Notes: a model not told the origin generated them from the sequence alone. A DNA stretch of 38,095 bases from Desulfobacterales bacterium (GCA_030065585.1 JASJED010000075.1:1-38095), one strand, 5' to 3'. Shown: positions 15,818 to 24,263, numbered from the stretch's first letter. A program made the numbers and translations.

Positions 15818-18800
15818 TCAATCCCCCAGGCCATGATGTGATGAACTGCCTCCGTCCGCGTACTCACCTTCGTCTTCGCAACAGGCGTCAAGGCTCTGCA
15901 TGCTGCACCCGCAACAGCGGCACTTTTCGGATGGCTTGTCGCAGCACGTGTCACAGCACCGCTTGCACCCCGAGGACGTCCAGCTGGTATAGGCCATGAG
16001 GTCCAAGATCTTTTCAGGCGTTTCGGGATCATCGCTTGTGATGATCAGTTCGCTGGATCTCGGGCATTTCTCGGATGCCTTGTAGCGGATTAGGAAGTTA
16101 AGGCAGCTACCGGGATGCAGTGTCGCCGGGAAGGGGTTGTTAATCAATCTCCAGTACTTGCTAGGACGCTTCAGCGCAACGCTTGAAACGTTGAGCTTGC
16201 AGTCTCCGACGTTGCAGATCGCAATCGTGCGCTCGCCGAGACACCCGGCTTTCACGCCACCGATGCATGTCGAGCCTGTGACGACAAGCTTTCCGGACAG
16301 CGCATTTCCTGAGACCGTGACATTCTTCTGGCCGGTCGGATCGTTGCTCGTGACTGTGATGATCCCCGACTTCGGACCAAAGCTTGAAGGTGCAAAGCGG
16401 ATGGGGATCTGGACCGCCGTTTGAGGCGCAATCTCGATCGGGAAGTTCTGCACAGTCGCAACCAGAAACTCGCCGGATGAGGAGGAGATGTTCGTGACCG
16501 TTAGCGGGCACTTACCGCTGTTCTGCAAGGTCAGCGGCTGGTCGATCCCCGAGCCAACGCAGGCATTGCCAAAGGTACCGCCGTTGACGATGATCAGATC
16601 AAGCTCCGGCGCTCGGGATATCCCCGAGACATCGATCGTCCTTGACTCGAACGGCGTGCTTTCAACAGTGATCGTTGCCTGCTTCGGACCGAACGAAGCG
16701 GGCTGGAAACGGATTGGTACCTGCAACGCATTTCCCGGTTCGATGGTCAGCGGATAGGCCAGCACGTTAGGAACAACGAACTCGCCAGACGAGGACGATA
16801 GGTCCGTGATTGGAATCGTATTGACGCCGCTGTTGCTGAGGGTAAGCACCATGTCCTTGAAGGCGCCGACGCATACGTTCCCGTAGTCCCCGTCATCGGC
16901 GATGATCAGCGACAGACGCCAACCCGCCGTCTCCACGGCGGCGGCTACATCCAGCCGCCCAAAACCGTAGAACTGCGAAAAGTTTGGTCCCGCATAGCCC
17001 GGAGCTGTAGAGATAAGGCCGTTTACATCGCGCCAGCGGCCCACGGCGTCGGCGTTGTTGGGGTTGATCTTGATCGCTGTTTCGCGAAGGATGTCGCGGA
17101 CCTCCTCCCGGCGTAGCCCGGCATTGGCTGAGAGCATTAGAGCGGCCGCACTCGCCACGGTTGGCGCCGCTGCCGATGTCCCGCCGAAGGCTTGTTCGCC
17201 ACCCGACGCGTCCAAGGATGGCGCACCCTCCCCCTGTGCGCAGATGTCGATCTCGGGGCCGAAGTTCGAATCCCCCACCTTGCGTTCAACGCCGCCGCCG
17301 TCGGGCTGCGTAGAGTTCGCGACAGCAATCGTATCGGGATGTGCCGCCCAAGTGCGGAACCCGGTGATCAGTGTATCGTCATTGCCTGCCGAGTAGACCA
17401 CCACCGTGCCGAGGCCGCCACGCCCGTTGTTGGCGAGGTCCTGGAACGTGTCGTCCATGATTCCTGAAAGGGCCAACCCGTTGCTTCCGTGTGAGCAGCT
17501 GATGATGTCGGCGCCATCGGCCAGCGGCTCCGCCGGCCAGCCCGCGCTCGCGTTGCCGGTGGCAAACCCCGCCGCCCAAAGGAGGACGTCTGGGTAATTG
17601 GCGTTTGTCAGGCTGGGCCTTTCCATGACGATTTGCCTGGTGTTCGAGGCGATTCCCGAGACGTCCTCGCCGTTGTTCGTCAGCGCGGCAATGATCCCGT
17701 ATACGCCCATGCCGTGATCAGTATCAGGCGTGTACCCCGGTACGGTGCATTCCCTCAGGCCCGAGAAATCATAGCAGCGCAGGACCTGCGCCGAACCGTC
17801 GGTCAGGTTTCCGCCGATGTCCGGATGGTCAGTGTCGAGGCCACGATCGAGCGAGGCGACGACCACATTCGGGTCACCCAGAGTGCGGAGCGGATCCGCG
17901 ACGTTCAGCATGCGCCAGGCAAGGTCGACATTCTGGAGCGTCAGGTTGGCCTGGTTAGCAAATGTCGGGTCGTTCGGCGGATCGTCCGGAAAGGCGTCAT
18001 CGGTGATCTCCGCCATGATGTCCGGCTCACCGTAGACGAGCAGCCCTGCCGTGTACCAGCCTTCCACGGTCTCTATATGCCTAGCTAAATCTCCAGGGGG
18101 AAACGCAACGAGTCTTGCATTGCGCGCTTGGCGGAAACCGCGAACCACGGTGCCTTTCGCCTTTGTTATGTACCGCTCGATCTCCTCCCCGTCGATCCCG
18201 TCTCGGAATCGCAGGACGAAGTGGTTGTCGATGACCTTGCACTGGCCCTCGTGCAAGTCGACCGGAACGCCTACACGGCCGCGGCCGCCCGTAATCTTGA
18301 GTATCTTCTGATACAACTCTGTGCGAAGCTTGGGTGTGTCCTTGCGGGTGATGCGGAATATCCAGATGGAGCCCTCTGCTTGGATGAAGCCGTAGCCATC
18401 CTCTTTTTCGTCCTTCGAAGTATCAGGCTGCGCGGGTTCCAGTGGAAGCTCCTTCAGAATTCGGCCGCAAAGCGCGTCCCCCTCTTTCGGATCGGGTTTG
18501 TTCTCGGGGAAGGCGACCGCCAGCAAGGGACCGGGTGGTGGGAACGGGATGGCGTTTTGGCCGAGCCGATAGAAGGGCCAGTCGCGCTCGCCGAGGTAGA
18601 CGACGGCGTACGCCGGACTGGCGCCGACCGACAGCTTTCGCGGCGGCGAAAAGTACTTTTCGCTCGCAACCTCAAGGTCATAGATGCCAGCCGGTACGTA
18701 GCCGGAATAGACGGCTGTCTCTCCCTCACGCGTCAAGTCGTGGGTCATTCCTTCTGAGGCCAGGGTCACGGATGCCAGTGTCTCAATTGGACGGCCGAGC

Positions 18801-18874
18801 CAGTCACATACGGTGATTTCAACGATGGTTGTTTTACCGTCATGGTCCTGATGGACGTTCGAAGTCGTTTCCAT
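15818..18874 (-). CDS. Subtilisin-like S8 protease with ASH-type repeats and Cys-rich tail
   Basis: 1018 residues, much longer than a simple subtilisin. Residues ~15-80 form a small beta-sandwich (TIVEITVCDWLGRPI...) like a carboxypeptidase regulatory or collagen-binding-type domain. Residues ~215-290 resemble a propeptide or linker. The S8 catalytic domain covers ~330-650, with D343 (SLDRG), H387 (DHGMGVYG), oxyanion N498 (YSAGND) and S567 (GGTSAAAP). Three repeats follow at ~655-750, 757-857 and 862-960, each with a GNxCVG start, an LSNSG-type strand and RF.P.SFGPK, as in ASH/choice-of-anchor D domains. The end has 11 cysteines between 970 and 999. No signal peptide is visible, so export, if any, is unconventional. 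The start is well supported by TAAGGAG nine nt upstream. Substrates are unknown. Confidence 0.88.
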   Translation of the reverse strand: METTSNVHQDHDGKTTIVEITVCDWLGRPIETLASVTLASEGMTHDLTREGETAVYSGYVPAGIYDLEVASEKYFSPPRKLSVGASPAYAVVYLGERDWPFYRLGQNAIPFPPPGPLLAVAFPENKPDPKEGDALCGRILKELPLEPAQPDTSKDEKEDGYGFIQAEGSIWIFRITRKDTPKLRTELYQKILKITGGRGRVGVPVDLHEGQCKVIDNHFVLRFRDGIDGEEIERYITKAKGTVVRGFRQARNARLVAFPPGDLARHIETVEGWYTAGLLVYGEPDIMAEITDDAFPDDPPNDPTFANQANLTLQNVDLAWRMLNVADPLRTLGDPNVVVASLDRGLDTDHPDIGGNLTDGSAQVLRCYDFSGLRECTVPGYTPDTDHGMGVYGIIAALTNNGEDVSGIASNTRQIVMERPSLTNANYPDVLLWAAGFATGNASAGWPAEPLADGADIISCSHGSNGLALSGIMDDTFQDLANNGRGGLGTVVVYSAGNDDTLITGFRTWAAHPDTIAVANSTQPDGGGVERKVGDSNFGPEIDICAQGEGAPSLDASGGEQAFGGTSAAAPTVASAAALMLSANAGLRREEVRDILRETAIKINPNNADAVGRWRDVNGLISTAPGYAGPNFSQFYGFGRLDVAAAVETAGWRLSLIIADDGDYGNVCVGAFKDMVLTLSNSGVNTIPITDLSSSSGEFVVPNVLAYPLTIEPGNALQVPIRFQPASFGPKQATITVESTPFESRTIDVSGISRAPELDLIIVNGGTFGNACVGSGIDQPLTLQNSGKCPLTVTNISSSSGEFLVATVQNFPIEIAPQTAVQIPIRFAPSSFGPKSGIITVTSNDPTGQKNVTVSGNALSGKLVVTGSTCIGGVKAGCLGERTIAICNVGDCKLNVSSVALKRPSKYWRLINNPFPATLHPGSCLNFLIRYKASEKCPRSSELIITSDDPETPEKILDLMAYTSWTSSGCKRCCDTCCDKPSEKCRCCGCSMQSLDACCEDEGEYADGGSSSHHGLGD

Positions 18875-18891
18875 GGTTTGATTCTCCTTAA

Positions 18892-19074
18892 TTACGGTTC
18901 AGTTAATTCAAACATCCAAGCTACGTATTCATACGAAACCCAGAGGTGGACCCCATTGTCGAAACAGTCGTCTTCTCCATACCCAATATCTTTTAGCAGG
19001 AAGATCTCAAGTCTGCTGCCGCCGTAGCGCTTGAGTTCGTCCCAAATCTTTTCAGCAGGCGCCCTGCTAACTAA
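18892..19074 (-). pseudogene. Start-less coding remnant upstream of the S8 protease
   Basis: Reading on the minus strand, 60 open codons end at TAA 18894-18892, 17 bp before the protease start codon. The encoded stretch looks genuinely protein-like: it begins near APAEKIWDELKRYG and ends VSYEYVAWMFELTEP, rich in aromatic and acidic residues. There is no ATG, GTG or TTG in frame before the last few codons, and the frame is closed upstream by a stop at 19075-19077. It may be the 3' end of a truncated gene, or the second half of a frameshifted gene that began in the 19193 frame. The family is not recognised. The protease ribosome site lies immediately after it. Confidence 0.4.
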
Positions 19075-19193
19075 TTACTTCTTTCAGTGTGTGAAGTTAC
19101 GATAAGTTGGGATAGGAAACTCGTTGAACAATTGAAATGGCTGCAAAGTTGACTTAGAGCTGGGGCTAACAAGGGGAGAACAGGAAATATCAT
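19071..19193 (-). CDS. Possible 40-residue leader ORF
   Basis: An ATG at 19193 is preceded by AGGAGA eleven nt upstream and opens 40 codons ending in TAG at 19071. The peptide begins MIFPVLPLLAPAL, with no recognised motif. Its last bases overlap the beginning of the start-less remnant, which is in the -1 frame, so both could be halves of one broken gene. It starts about 20 nt after the predicted transcription start. No slippery heptamer is visible at the junction. Composition does not strongly support coding, so this is tentative. Confidence 0.25.
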   Translation of the reverse strand: MIFPVLPLLAPALSQLCSHFNCSTSFLSQLIVTSHTERSN

Positions 19194-19219
19194 TTTAACG
19201 AGTATCTCCTACTTACTTT

Positions 19220-19250
19220 ACTATAATTGTGCCACATAGTGGTATGTCAA
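19220..19250 (-). promoter_or_regulatory. Promoter with 19-nt spacer and central dyad (MerR-like geometry)
   Basis: On the minus strand a consensus -35 TTGACA (19250-19245) and a near-consensus -10 TATAGT (19225-19220) are separated by 19 nt. The spacer contains the dyad CCAC-TAT-GTGG (19242-19232) almost exactly at its centre. Over-long spacers with a dyad between the hexamers are typical of promoters controlled by MerR-family activators. It points towards the protease gene, leaving a leader of about 340 nt. No merR-like gene is in the window. Confidence 0.45.
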
Positions 19251-19567
19251 TAGAGGATGACCAAAATTCAAGGCCCTGATAGATTTCTTTTAGTGGAATT
19301 AGTGGGTGGGGGTTGATGCATTGATAATCCCATAGAAATCGCACAGATTAATATCTGTGATTTTCTGCCAGTATCTTTAGAAGCGGTTTCAAAACCTCAT
19401 CTAACGCCCGATGGCGGCGCTCCCAGCGTTGCTGGATTCAGCGTCGATCTTTATAACTGAAGGTGCTTTGCCGCCTTCTTCAGAATGCTCACATATCATT
19501 ATAAATGCTCCGCTTTTTCATCAGGCGGCGCCCTGCCCTCGAACGCGATCTAAGCTGGCACGGTACT
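19251..19567. other. AT-rich gap between the protease promoter and the sugar transporter
   Basis: No gene is convincing in these 317 bp, which are AT-richer than the flanking genes. A perfect inverted repeat CACAGAT-taat-ATCTGTG lies at 19342-19359; it could be an operator or a weak hairpin. A small CCAGC-gtt-GCTGG hairpin follows at about 19423-19435. No T-run terminator for the transporter operon, which ends at 19568 on the minus strand, is evident. Confidence 0.3.
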
Positions 19568-20680
19568 TTAGCCCTCGATCCGGTTGCCTGTCCCCGGCTC
19601 GAAGAACAGCGGTTTAGTGGTATCGAAAGCCAGCCGGATCGTGTCGCCGGCCTTGGGGGCCGCGTCGGGGCAGAGCCGGCAGACGATCTGGGTCTGATTG
19701 ACTTCAGTATAAACGAGGGTGTCCGGGCCGGTGGGTTCCACCACGTTGACACCGCATTCCAGCGCGGCGATGTGCGCCCAGCTTTGCATACCTTCCTGAA
19801 AATCGGTGATATTCTCCGGCCGGATGCCCATGATGATCTCACGCTCCGGGGCAAGCGCGCCGGTGTCCGCGGGGACGGGAACGGTAAACCGTCGGCCGTC
19901 GGCCGTGACGAGGGGGGCTACCAGGTGTCCGTTTTCCCTGGAAAGAGAAACCGGGATGAAGTTCATGGCCGGGGAGCCGATAAATCCGGCGACGAAAAGG
20001 TTGGCGGGGTTGGCGTAGACCCCGTCAGGCGTGTCGAACTGCTGGACGATGCCGTCTTTCATGATCGCGATGCGGTCGGCCAGGGTCATGGCCTCGATCT
20101 GATCGTGGGTCACGTAGACGATGGTGGTCCCGAGCCGCTGGTGGAGTTTTTTGATTTCGGTGCGCATCTCGACCCGCAGTTTGGCATCTAGGTTGGAAAG
20201 CGGTTCGTCGAACAGGAAGATCAGCGGCTCGCGGGCAATGGCGCGGCCCATGGCCACGCGTTGGCGCTGTCCGCCCGAAAGCTGCGAGGGCTTGCGCTCC
20301 AGAAGGTTTTCGATCTGCAGAATTTCTGCCACGCGCTGGATGCGGTTTTCGATTTCGGCCCTGGGCACCTTGCGCGTTTCCAGTCCAAAGGAAAGATTGC
20401 GGCGCACGTTCATGTTGGGGTAGAGCGCATACGACTGGAACACCATGGCGATGTCCCGGTCTTTGGGCGGGATGTTGTTGACCACCCGATCGCCCATGCG
20501 GATTTCGCCCGTGGTGATCGATTCCAGTCCCGCGATCAGGTTGAGCAGCGTCGATTTGCCGCATCCCGAAGGCCCCACCAGGACCAGAAACTCTCCGGCG
20601 TCGACGGCGATGTCGATGCCCTTGAGGACTTGGACGCGGCCGAAAGCCTTGGTGACATTGTCGATGACCAGTGATGCCAT
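19568..20680 (-). CDS. Carbohydrate ABC transporter ATP-binding protein (MalK/UgpC family)
   Basis: 370 residues, the usual length of the CUT1 ATPase subfamily. The N-terminal nucleotide-binding domain has Walker A GPSGCGKS (about residues 36-43), the Q-loop in MVFQSYALYPNM, signature LSGGQRQR, Walker B IFLFDEPLSNLD and H-loop VTHDQ. The C-terminal ~130 residues form the TOBE-type regulatory domain (MGIRPENI) characteristic of MalK, UgpC and MsmK proteins. It powers sugar import through the two permeases encoded just upstream in the same operon and is the last gene of that operon. It starts 30 bp after the preceding permease with an AGGAA ribosome site. Automated pipelines usually name this family UgpC regardless of substrate, so the name should not be read as glycerol-3-phosphate specificity. 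Confidence 0.93.
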   Translation of the reverse strand: MASLVIDNVTKAFGRVQVLKGIDIAVDAGEFLVLVGPSGCGKSTLLNLIAGLESITTGEIRMGDRVVNNIPPKDRDIAMVFQSYALYPNMNVRRNLSFGLETRKVPRAEIENRIQRVAEILQIENLLERKPSQLSGGQRQRVAMGRAIAREPLIFLFDEPLSNLDAKLRVEMRTEIKKLHQRLGTTIVYVTHDQIEAMTLADRIAIMKDGIVQQFDTPDGVYANPANLFVAGFIGSPAMNFIPVSLSRENGHLVAPLVTADGRRFTVPVPADTGALAPEREIIMGIRPENITDFQEGMQSWAHIAALECGVNVVEPTGPDTLVYTEVNQTQIVCRLCPDAAPKAGDTIRLAFDTTKPLFFEPGTGNRIEG

Positions 20681-20710
20681 AGCAATTCCTGTGGTCGCGG
20701 TCCGGCGCGC

Positions 20711-21586
20711 TTAACCCTTGACCGCTCCGGCCGTGAGGCCGCGGACAAAGTACTTGCCCGCAACAAAGTAGACGAACAGCGTCGGCAGGGCAGCGATGAT
20801 GGCGGCCGCCATGTCCACGTTGTACTCCTTGACCGACGAAGAGGTGTTGACCAGGTTGTTGAGCGCCACGGTGACCGGTTGGGTTTCGCCCGTCGAAAAG
20901 CACACGCCGAAGAGAAAGTCGTTCCAGATCTGGGTGGTTTGCCAGATGATGGTCACCATGAAGATCGGCGTACTGACCGGCAGCATGATCTTCCAGAAGA
21001 TCCGGAAAAACCCGGCACCGTCGATCCGGGCTGCATTGACCAACTCGCTGGGCACCGCAACGTAATAGTTGCGGAAGAAAAGGGTCGTAAAGGCCAGACC
21101 GTAGACGGTGTGAACCAGGACGAGTCCCCAGATCGACTCCGAAAGCCCCAGAAAGCCGAGGGTTCGCGCCATGGGCAGCAGGACCACCTGAAAGGGGATG
21201 AAGCAGCCCAGGAGCAACATGGCGAAGAAGGTATCGCTGCCCCTGAAGCGCCACTTGGAAAGCACGTAACCGTTGACCGCACCGATCAGGGTGGAGAACA
21301 GCACGGCCGGTATCACCATGCGGATGGAGTTCCAGAAGAAGCCGCGGATGCCCTCGTTGGTCACCCCGATGGTGGCATACCCCCAGGCTTTGAGCCAGGG
21401 CTCCAGTGTGGGTTGCTGGGGCAGGGCGATCAGGGTGCCGGTGCGGATTTCATCCATGTTTTTGACCGAGGTGATGACCATCACGAACAGCGGCACCAGG
21501 AAATAGACGGCAAACAGCACCAGCGTGCCGTAAATCAAGATGCGGCCGGCCGTCTCCGAGCGGGATCGACGGATGGCGTCAGGCAT
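20711..21586 (-). CDS. Carbohydrate ABC transporter permease (MalG/GtsC-like)
   Basis: A 291-residue inner-membrane permease of the CUT1 type with six predicted helices. The first spans about residues 15-37 (RILIYGTLVLFAVYFLVPLFVMVI). The EAA loop for contact with the ATPase is seen as ELVNAARIDGAGFFRIFWKI near residue 190, with the conserved Gly of the DGAG motif. This is the shorter of the two permeases, as usual for MalG-type subunits. Its start overlaps the end of the partner permease by 8 bp and has GGAGG seven nt upstream, indicating translational coupling. The neighbouring binding protein suggests a glucose/mannose-type sugar as substrate (inference). Confidence 0.92.
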   Translation of the reverse strand: MPDAIRRSRSETAGRILIYGTLVLFAVYFLVPLFVMVITSVKNMDEIRTGTLIALPQQPTLEPWLKAWGYATIGVTNEGIRGFFWNSIRMVIPAVLFSTLIGAVNGYVLSKWRFRGSDTFFAMLLLGCFIPFQVVLLPMARTLGFLGLSESIWGLVLVHTVYGLAFTTLFFRNYYVAVPSELVNAARIDGAGFFRIFWKIMLPVSTPIFMVTIIWQTTQIWNDFLFGVCFSTGETQPVTVALNNLVNTSSSVKEYNVDMAAAIIAALPTLFVYFVAGKYFVRGLTAGAVKG

Positions 21587-22481
21587 CGCGTTTCCTCCGC
21601 AACTCGGAATAGAGATAGGGCACGATAATGGCCATCACCATGGCAAACATCATCATGGCACTGGCCGCCCCCATGGCCAGCCGGCCGCGGGTAAACGCGT
21701 AGGCGTACATGAAAGTTGCCGGGAGATCGGAGGAGTAGCCCGGCCCGCCGCGCGTCAAGACCACGACGAGATCGAAACTCTTGATGGCGATGTGGGTCAG
21801 TATGATGAAGGCGCTGAAGAACACCGGGCGCAGGCTCGGAATGATGATTTTCCAGTAGATGCGCGTCAGACCGGCGCCGTCTACCTGGGCGGCCTTGATG
21901 ATGGCATCGTCGATACCGCGCAGTCCCGCCAGAAACATGGCCATGACAAAGCCGGTGGATTGCCATACGGCGGCGATGACCACACAGTAGATGGACATCT
22001 CGGAGGTCACCAGCCAGTCAAAGGTGAAAGACGACCAGCCCATCTCGCGTACCAGTCGCTCGATGCCCAAACCCGGATTCAGGAGCCATTTCCAGGCGGT
22101 GCCCGTCACCACGAAGGACAGGGCCAGCGGATAGAGATAGATGGTCCGCAGCGCCCCCTCGATACGGATTTTCTGGTCCAGGAAGATGGCCAGCATTAAT
22201 CCCAGAACCGTACAGAAGAAAATAAAAAGACCGCCGTACACCAGAAGATTGCGGCAGGCCACCCACCAGCGTTCGATTCGCCAGAGTTTGATGTACTGGG
22301 CCAGTCCAACGAAGTCATAGGTCGGCAGGAAGGTGGATTTGGTCATGGAGATGTAAAGGGTCCAGAGGATGAAACCGTAGATAAAAACGAGCATGGCCGC
22401 AAAACTCGGCGCGACGACCACCTTGGGGAGGGCGGCCTCCAGCAGGGAAGCCAAGCCTGGTTGTCGGGCGTCCGTTGGCAT
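21579..22481 (-). CDS. Carbohydrate ABC transporter permease (MalF/GtsB-like)
   Basis: About 300 residues with six predicted transmembrane helices, the first near KVVVAPSFAAMLVFIYGFIL. The EAA loop is IIKAAQVDGAGLTRIYWKI around residue 210. It forms the heterodimeric channel with the permease encoded downstream. An ATG at 22481 is chosen because GGGAGGA lies ten nt upstream; the frame remains open to a TTG at 22514, which lacks such a site. The 149-bp gap to the binding-protein gene contains a 6-bp hairpin just after that gene's stop, a common device for making more binding protein than permease. Confidence 0.92.
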   Translation of the reverse strand: MPTDARQPGLASLLEAALPKVVVAPSFAAMLVFIYGFILWTLYISMTKSTFLPTYDFVGLAQYIKLWRIERWWVACRNLLVYGGLFIFFCTVLGLMLAIFLDQKIRIEGALRTIYLYPLALSFVVTGTAWKWLLNPGLGIERLVREMGWSSFTFDWLVTSEMSIYCVVIAAVWQSTGFVMAMFLAGLRGIDDAIIKAAQVDGAGLTRIYWKIIIPSLRPVFFSAFIILTHIAIKSFDLVVVLTRGGPGYSSDLPATFMYAYAFTRGRLAMGAASAMMMFAMVMAIIVPYLYSELRRKRDA

Positions 22482-22630
22482 TCGTTTTCCATCCTCCCGA
22501 GGGTGTTGGCCCAATACGCCGGTTGAACCGCGTTAAGAGGGGGCGGCCGCCACGGGTGCATATTCAGCGCCACCGTGCGGCCGGGGTACAAAACACTTCG
22601 ATTCAGTGACCATCCAGAAAGGGGCACTGA

Positions 22631-23890
22631 TTACATCTTGGCTTCCTTGACGGCCATGGCCAGCTTCTGGGCCGCATCCTGAGGCGACATGCTGGAGTTG
22701 TAGAAGTTGGTGACCACATCGAACATGGCCCCCCGTACGGCCGGCGACACGGCCATTTCGTGGGCCATGCTGGGCATCAGGCCGCCAGTTCGAGCGGTAG
22801 CGGCAAAGTCCTGCATCGATTTTAACGCCACGGCATCGAATGGTTCTTCGGCGATACCGGAGCGCACCGGGATGGAGCCCTTGTTGACGTTGAACACGAT
22901 CTGAAAGTCGGGAGACAGGATCAGACGGGCCATGGCTTTCTGGGCTTTCTTGGCCTCCGCGTCCTTGACTTCGAACATGATGAAGGAATCCACGTTGAAA
23001 AGGAAGGCATCCGCGGTGCCCGGCACGGTGAGGGCATCGTAGTCCTTACCGGGAACCTTGCCGGCCGCCGTGAACTCGCCCTTGGCCCAGTCCCCCATGA
23101 ACTGCATCCCGGCCTCGCCTTTGATCACCATGGCCGTTGCCAGATTCCAATCACGGCCCGGGGCGTTTTTGTCGGTGTACTTTTTAATTTTCCTGAAGAT
23201 CTCGAAGACCTTGACCATGGTGTCGCTGGCCAGCGACGGCTCATCGGCCCGCACCATGGTCTTGATGTAAAAATCCGTGCCGCCGACACCCGCGACGATG
23301 GACTCCCAGGCCGTCGCTTCCTGCCAGGGCTGCCCCCCGAAGGCCACCGGGATCATACCGGCTTTCTGGATTTTTTCGCAGGCCGCGAAAAATTCATCCC
23401 AGGTCTGCGGGTACTTTGCCCCGGCTTTACGGAAGACTTCGGGATTGCACCACATCCAGTTGATACGGTGGACGTTGACCGGCACCGCCACCCATTGGCC
23501 GTTGAATTTCATGATGTCCGCCACGACCTTGGGCACCAGCGGGTCCCAGTTTTCGGCTTGGGCCACGTCATCCAGGTTGGTCAGAACCCCGAGGTCGGCC
23601 CATTCCTGGATCTGGGGGCCCTTGACCTGGGCGGCCGTAGGCGGATTGCCGGACACGGCGCGCGATTTGAGGGCCGTCATGGCGTTGGCCCCGGCCCCGC
23701 CGGCCACGGCAAAGTCTTTCCAGGTGTGCCCCTCGTTTTGCAGCATTTTTTTCAACTCCTGGACCGCGGCGGCCTCGCCGCCGGAAGTCCACCAGTGTAG
23801 CACCTCGACCTCCCCGGCCGCCGCATTGAAGGCGAACAGGGCGATCATCGATAAGGCGGCAATCACCGATTTCATCGTGCGTTTCATCAT
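22631..23890 (-). CDS. Sugar-binding protein of ABC transporter (GtsA-like, glucose/mannose type)
   Basis: A 419-residue periplasmic solute-binding protein of family 1. The signal peptide is clear (MMKRTMKS, hydrophobic core IAALSMIALFAF, cleavage near NAAAG). The mature start VEVLHWWTSGGEAAAV, the PVNVHRINWMW block and FGGQPWQ closely resemble the Pseudomonas glucose-binding protein GtsA and other glucose/mannose proteins; the Trp residues of LHWW and NWMW are expected to stack on the sugar. It is the first gene of a four-gene operon with two permeases and the ATPase. The ribosome site GAAGGGG precedes the first ATG; alternative in-frame ATGs follow at residues 2 and 6. The sugar assignment rests on recalled family resemblance and should be read as likely, not certain. 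Confidence 0.9.
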   Translation of the reverse strand: MMKRTMKSVIAALSMIALFAFNAAAGEVEVLHWWTSGGEAAAVQELKKMLQNEGHTWKDFAVAGGAGANAMTALKSRAVSGNPPTAAQVKGPQIQEWADLGVLTNLDDVAQAENWDPLVPKVVADIMKFNGQWVAVPVNVHRINWMWCNPEVFRKAGAKYPQTWDEFFAACEKIQKAGMIPVAFGGQPWQEATAWESIVAGVGGTDFYIKTMVRADEPSLASDTMVKVFEIFRKIKKYTDKNAPGRDWNLATAMVIKGEAGMQFMGDWAKGEFTAAGKVPGKDYDALTVPGTADAFLFNVDSFIMFEVKDAEAKKAQKAMARLILSPDFQIVFNVNKGSIPVRSGIAEEPFDAVALKSMQDFAATARTGGLMPSMAHEMAVSPAVRGAMFDVVTNFYNSSMSPQDAAQKLAMAVKEAKM

Positions 23891-24234
23891 ACGATCCCCT
23901 TCTGTGATTTGAGGTTATGGGTAGAGGTAAAGGCCGTGGTGAATATTGCGTATCGCGACGCGCCGTTAGCCGCCGGACGTTTTCAAGCGGGTCATCATGC
24001 CGGTTGCGTGTCGATGAGGTCGAAATCTGTTTCGGGCTGGCGGTCGGCACGGCCGAGGCGGCTATGCCGCTGAAACCCTTAACCGTCGATGACAAGCGCT
24101 CGAATGGCGACGTTGCGCTTAAGTTGAGCCTAAAAGTTTCTTGGGAAATCTGAAGCGTGTTGCCGGGTACCTGTTAATGACGGGTTTCATTCCTGTCGGG
24201 TGCACCGGTAATACCCTTGTAAGTCTGGCGATAG
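23891..24234 (-). other. Long untranslated leader of the sugar transporter operon
   Basis: About 340 bp lie between the predicted promoter and the binding-protein start. No gene or recognised riboswitch was seen. Some protein-like open stretches exist on both strands, but none has a start with a ribosome site. The length is greater than needed for translation initiation, leaving room for regulation. Confidence 0.35.
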
Positions 24235-24263
24235 AATATAGACCTTTCACCGTGGATTGTCCA
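24235..24263 (-). promoter_or_regulatory. Sigma70-type promoter of the sugar transporter operon
   Basis: On the minus strand, TGGACA (24263-24258, one mismatch to TTGACA), a 17-nt spacer and TATATT (24240-24235, one mismatch to TATAAT) form a good housekeeping promoter. It lies just downstream of the nitroreductase stop and points to the binding-protein gene, separating the sugar operon from the D-amino-acid array. Confidence 0.55.

Noticed and set aside
19399-19405. ATCTAAC, matching an integron attC inverse core
   Set aside because: No partner GTTRRRY core at attC distance and no integrase; a chance match.
22613-22632. TCAGTG/CACTGA hairpin after the sugar-binding protein gene
   Set aside because: Short stem with a large loop; possibly an mRNA-stabilising element, but not strong enough to list separately.
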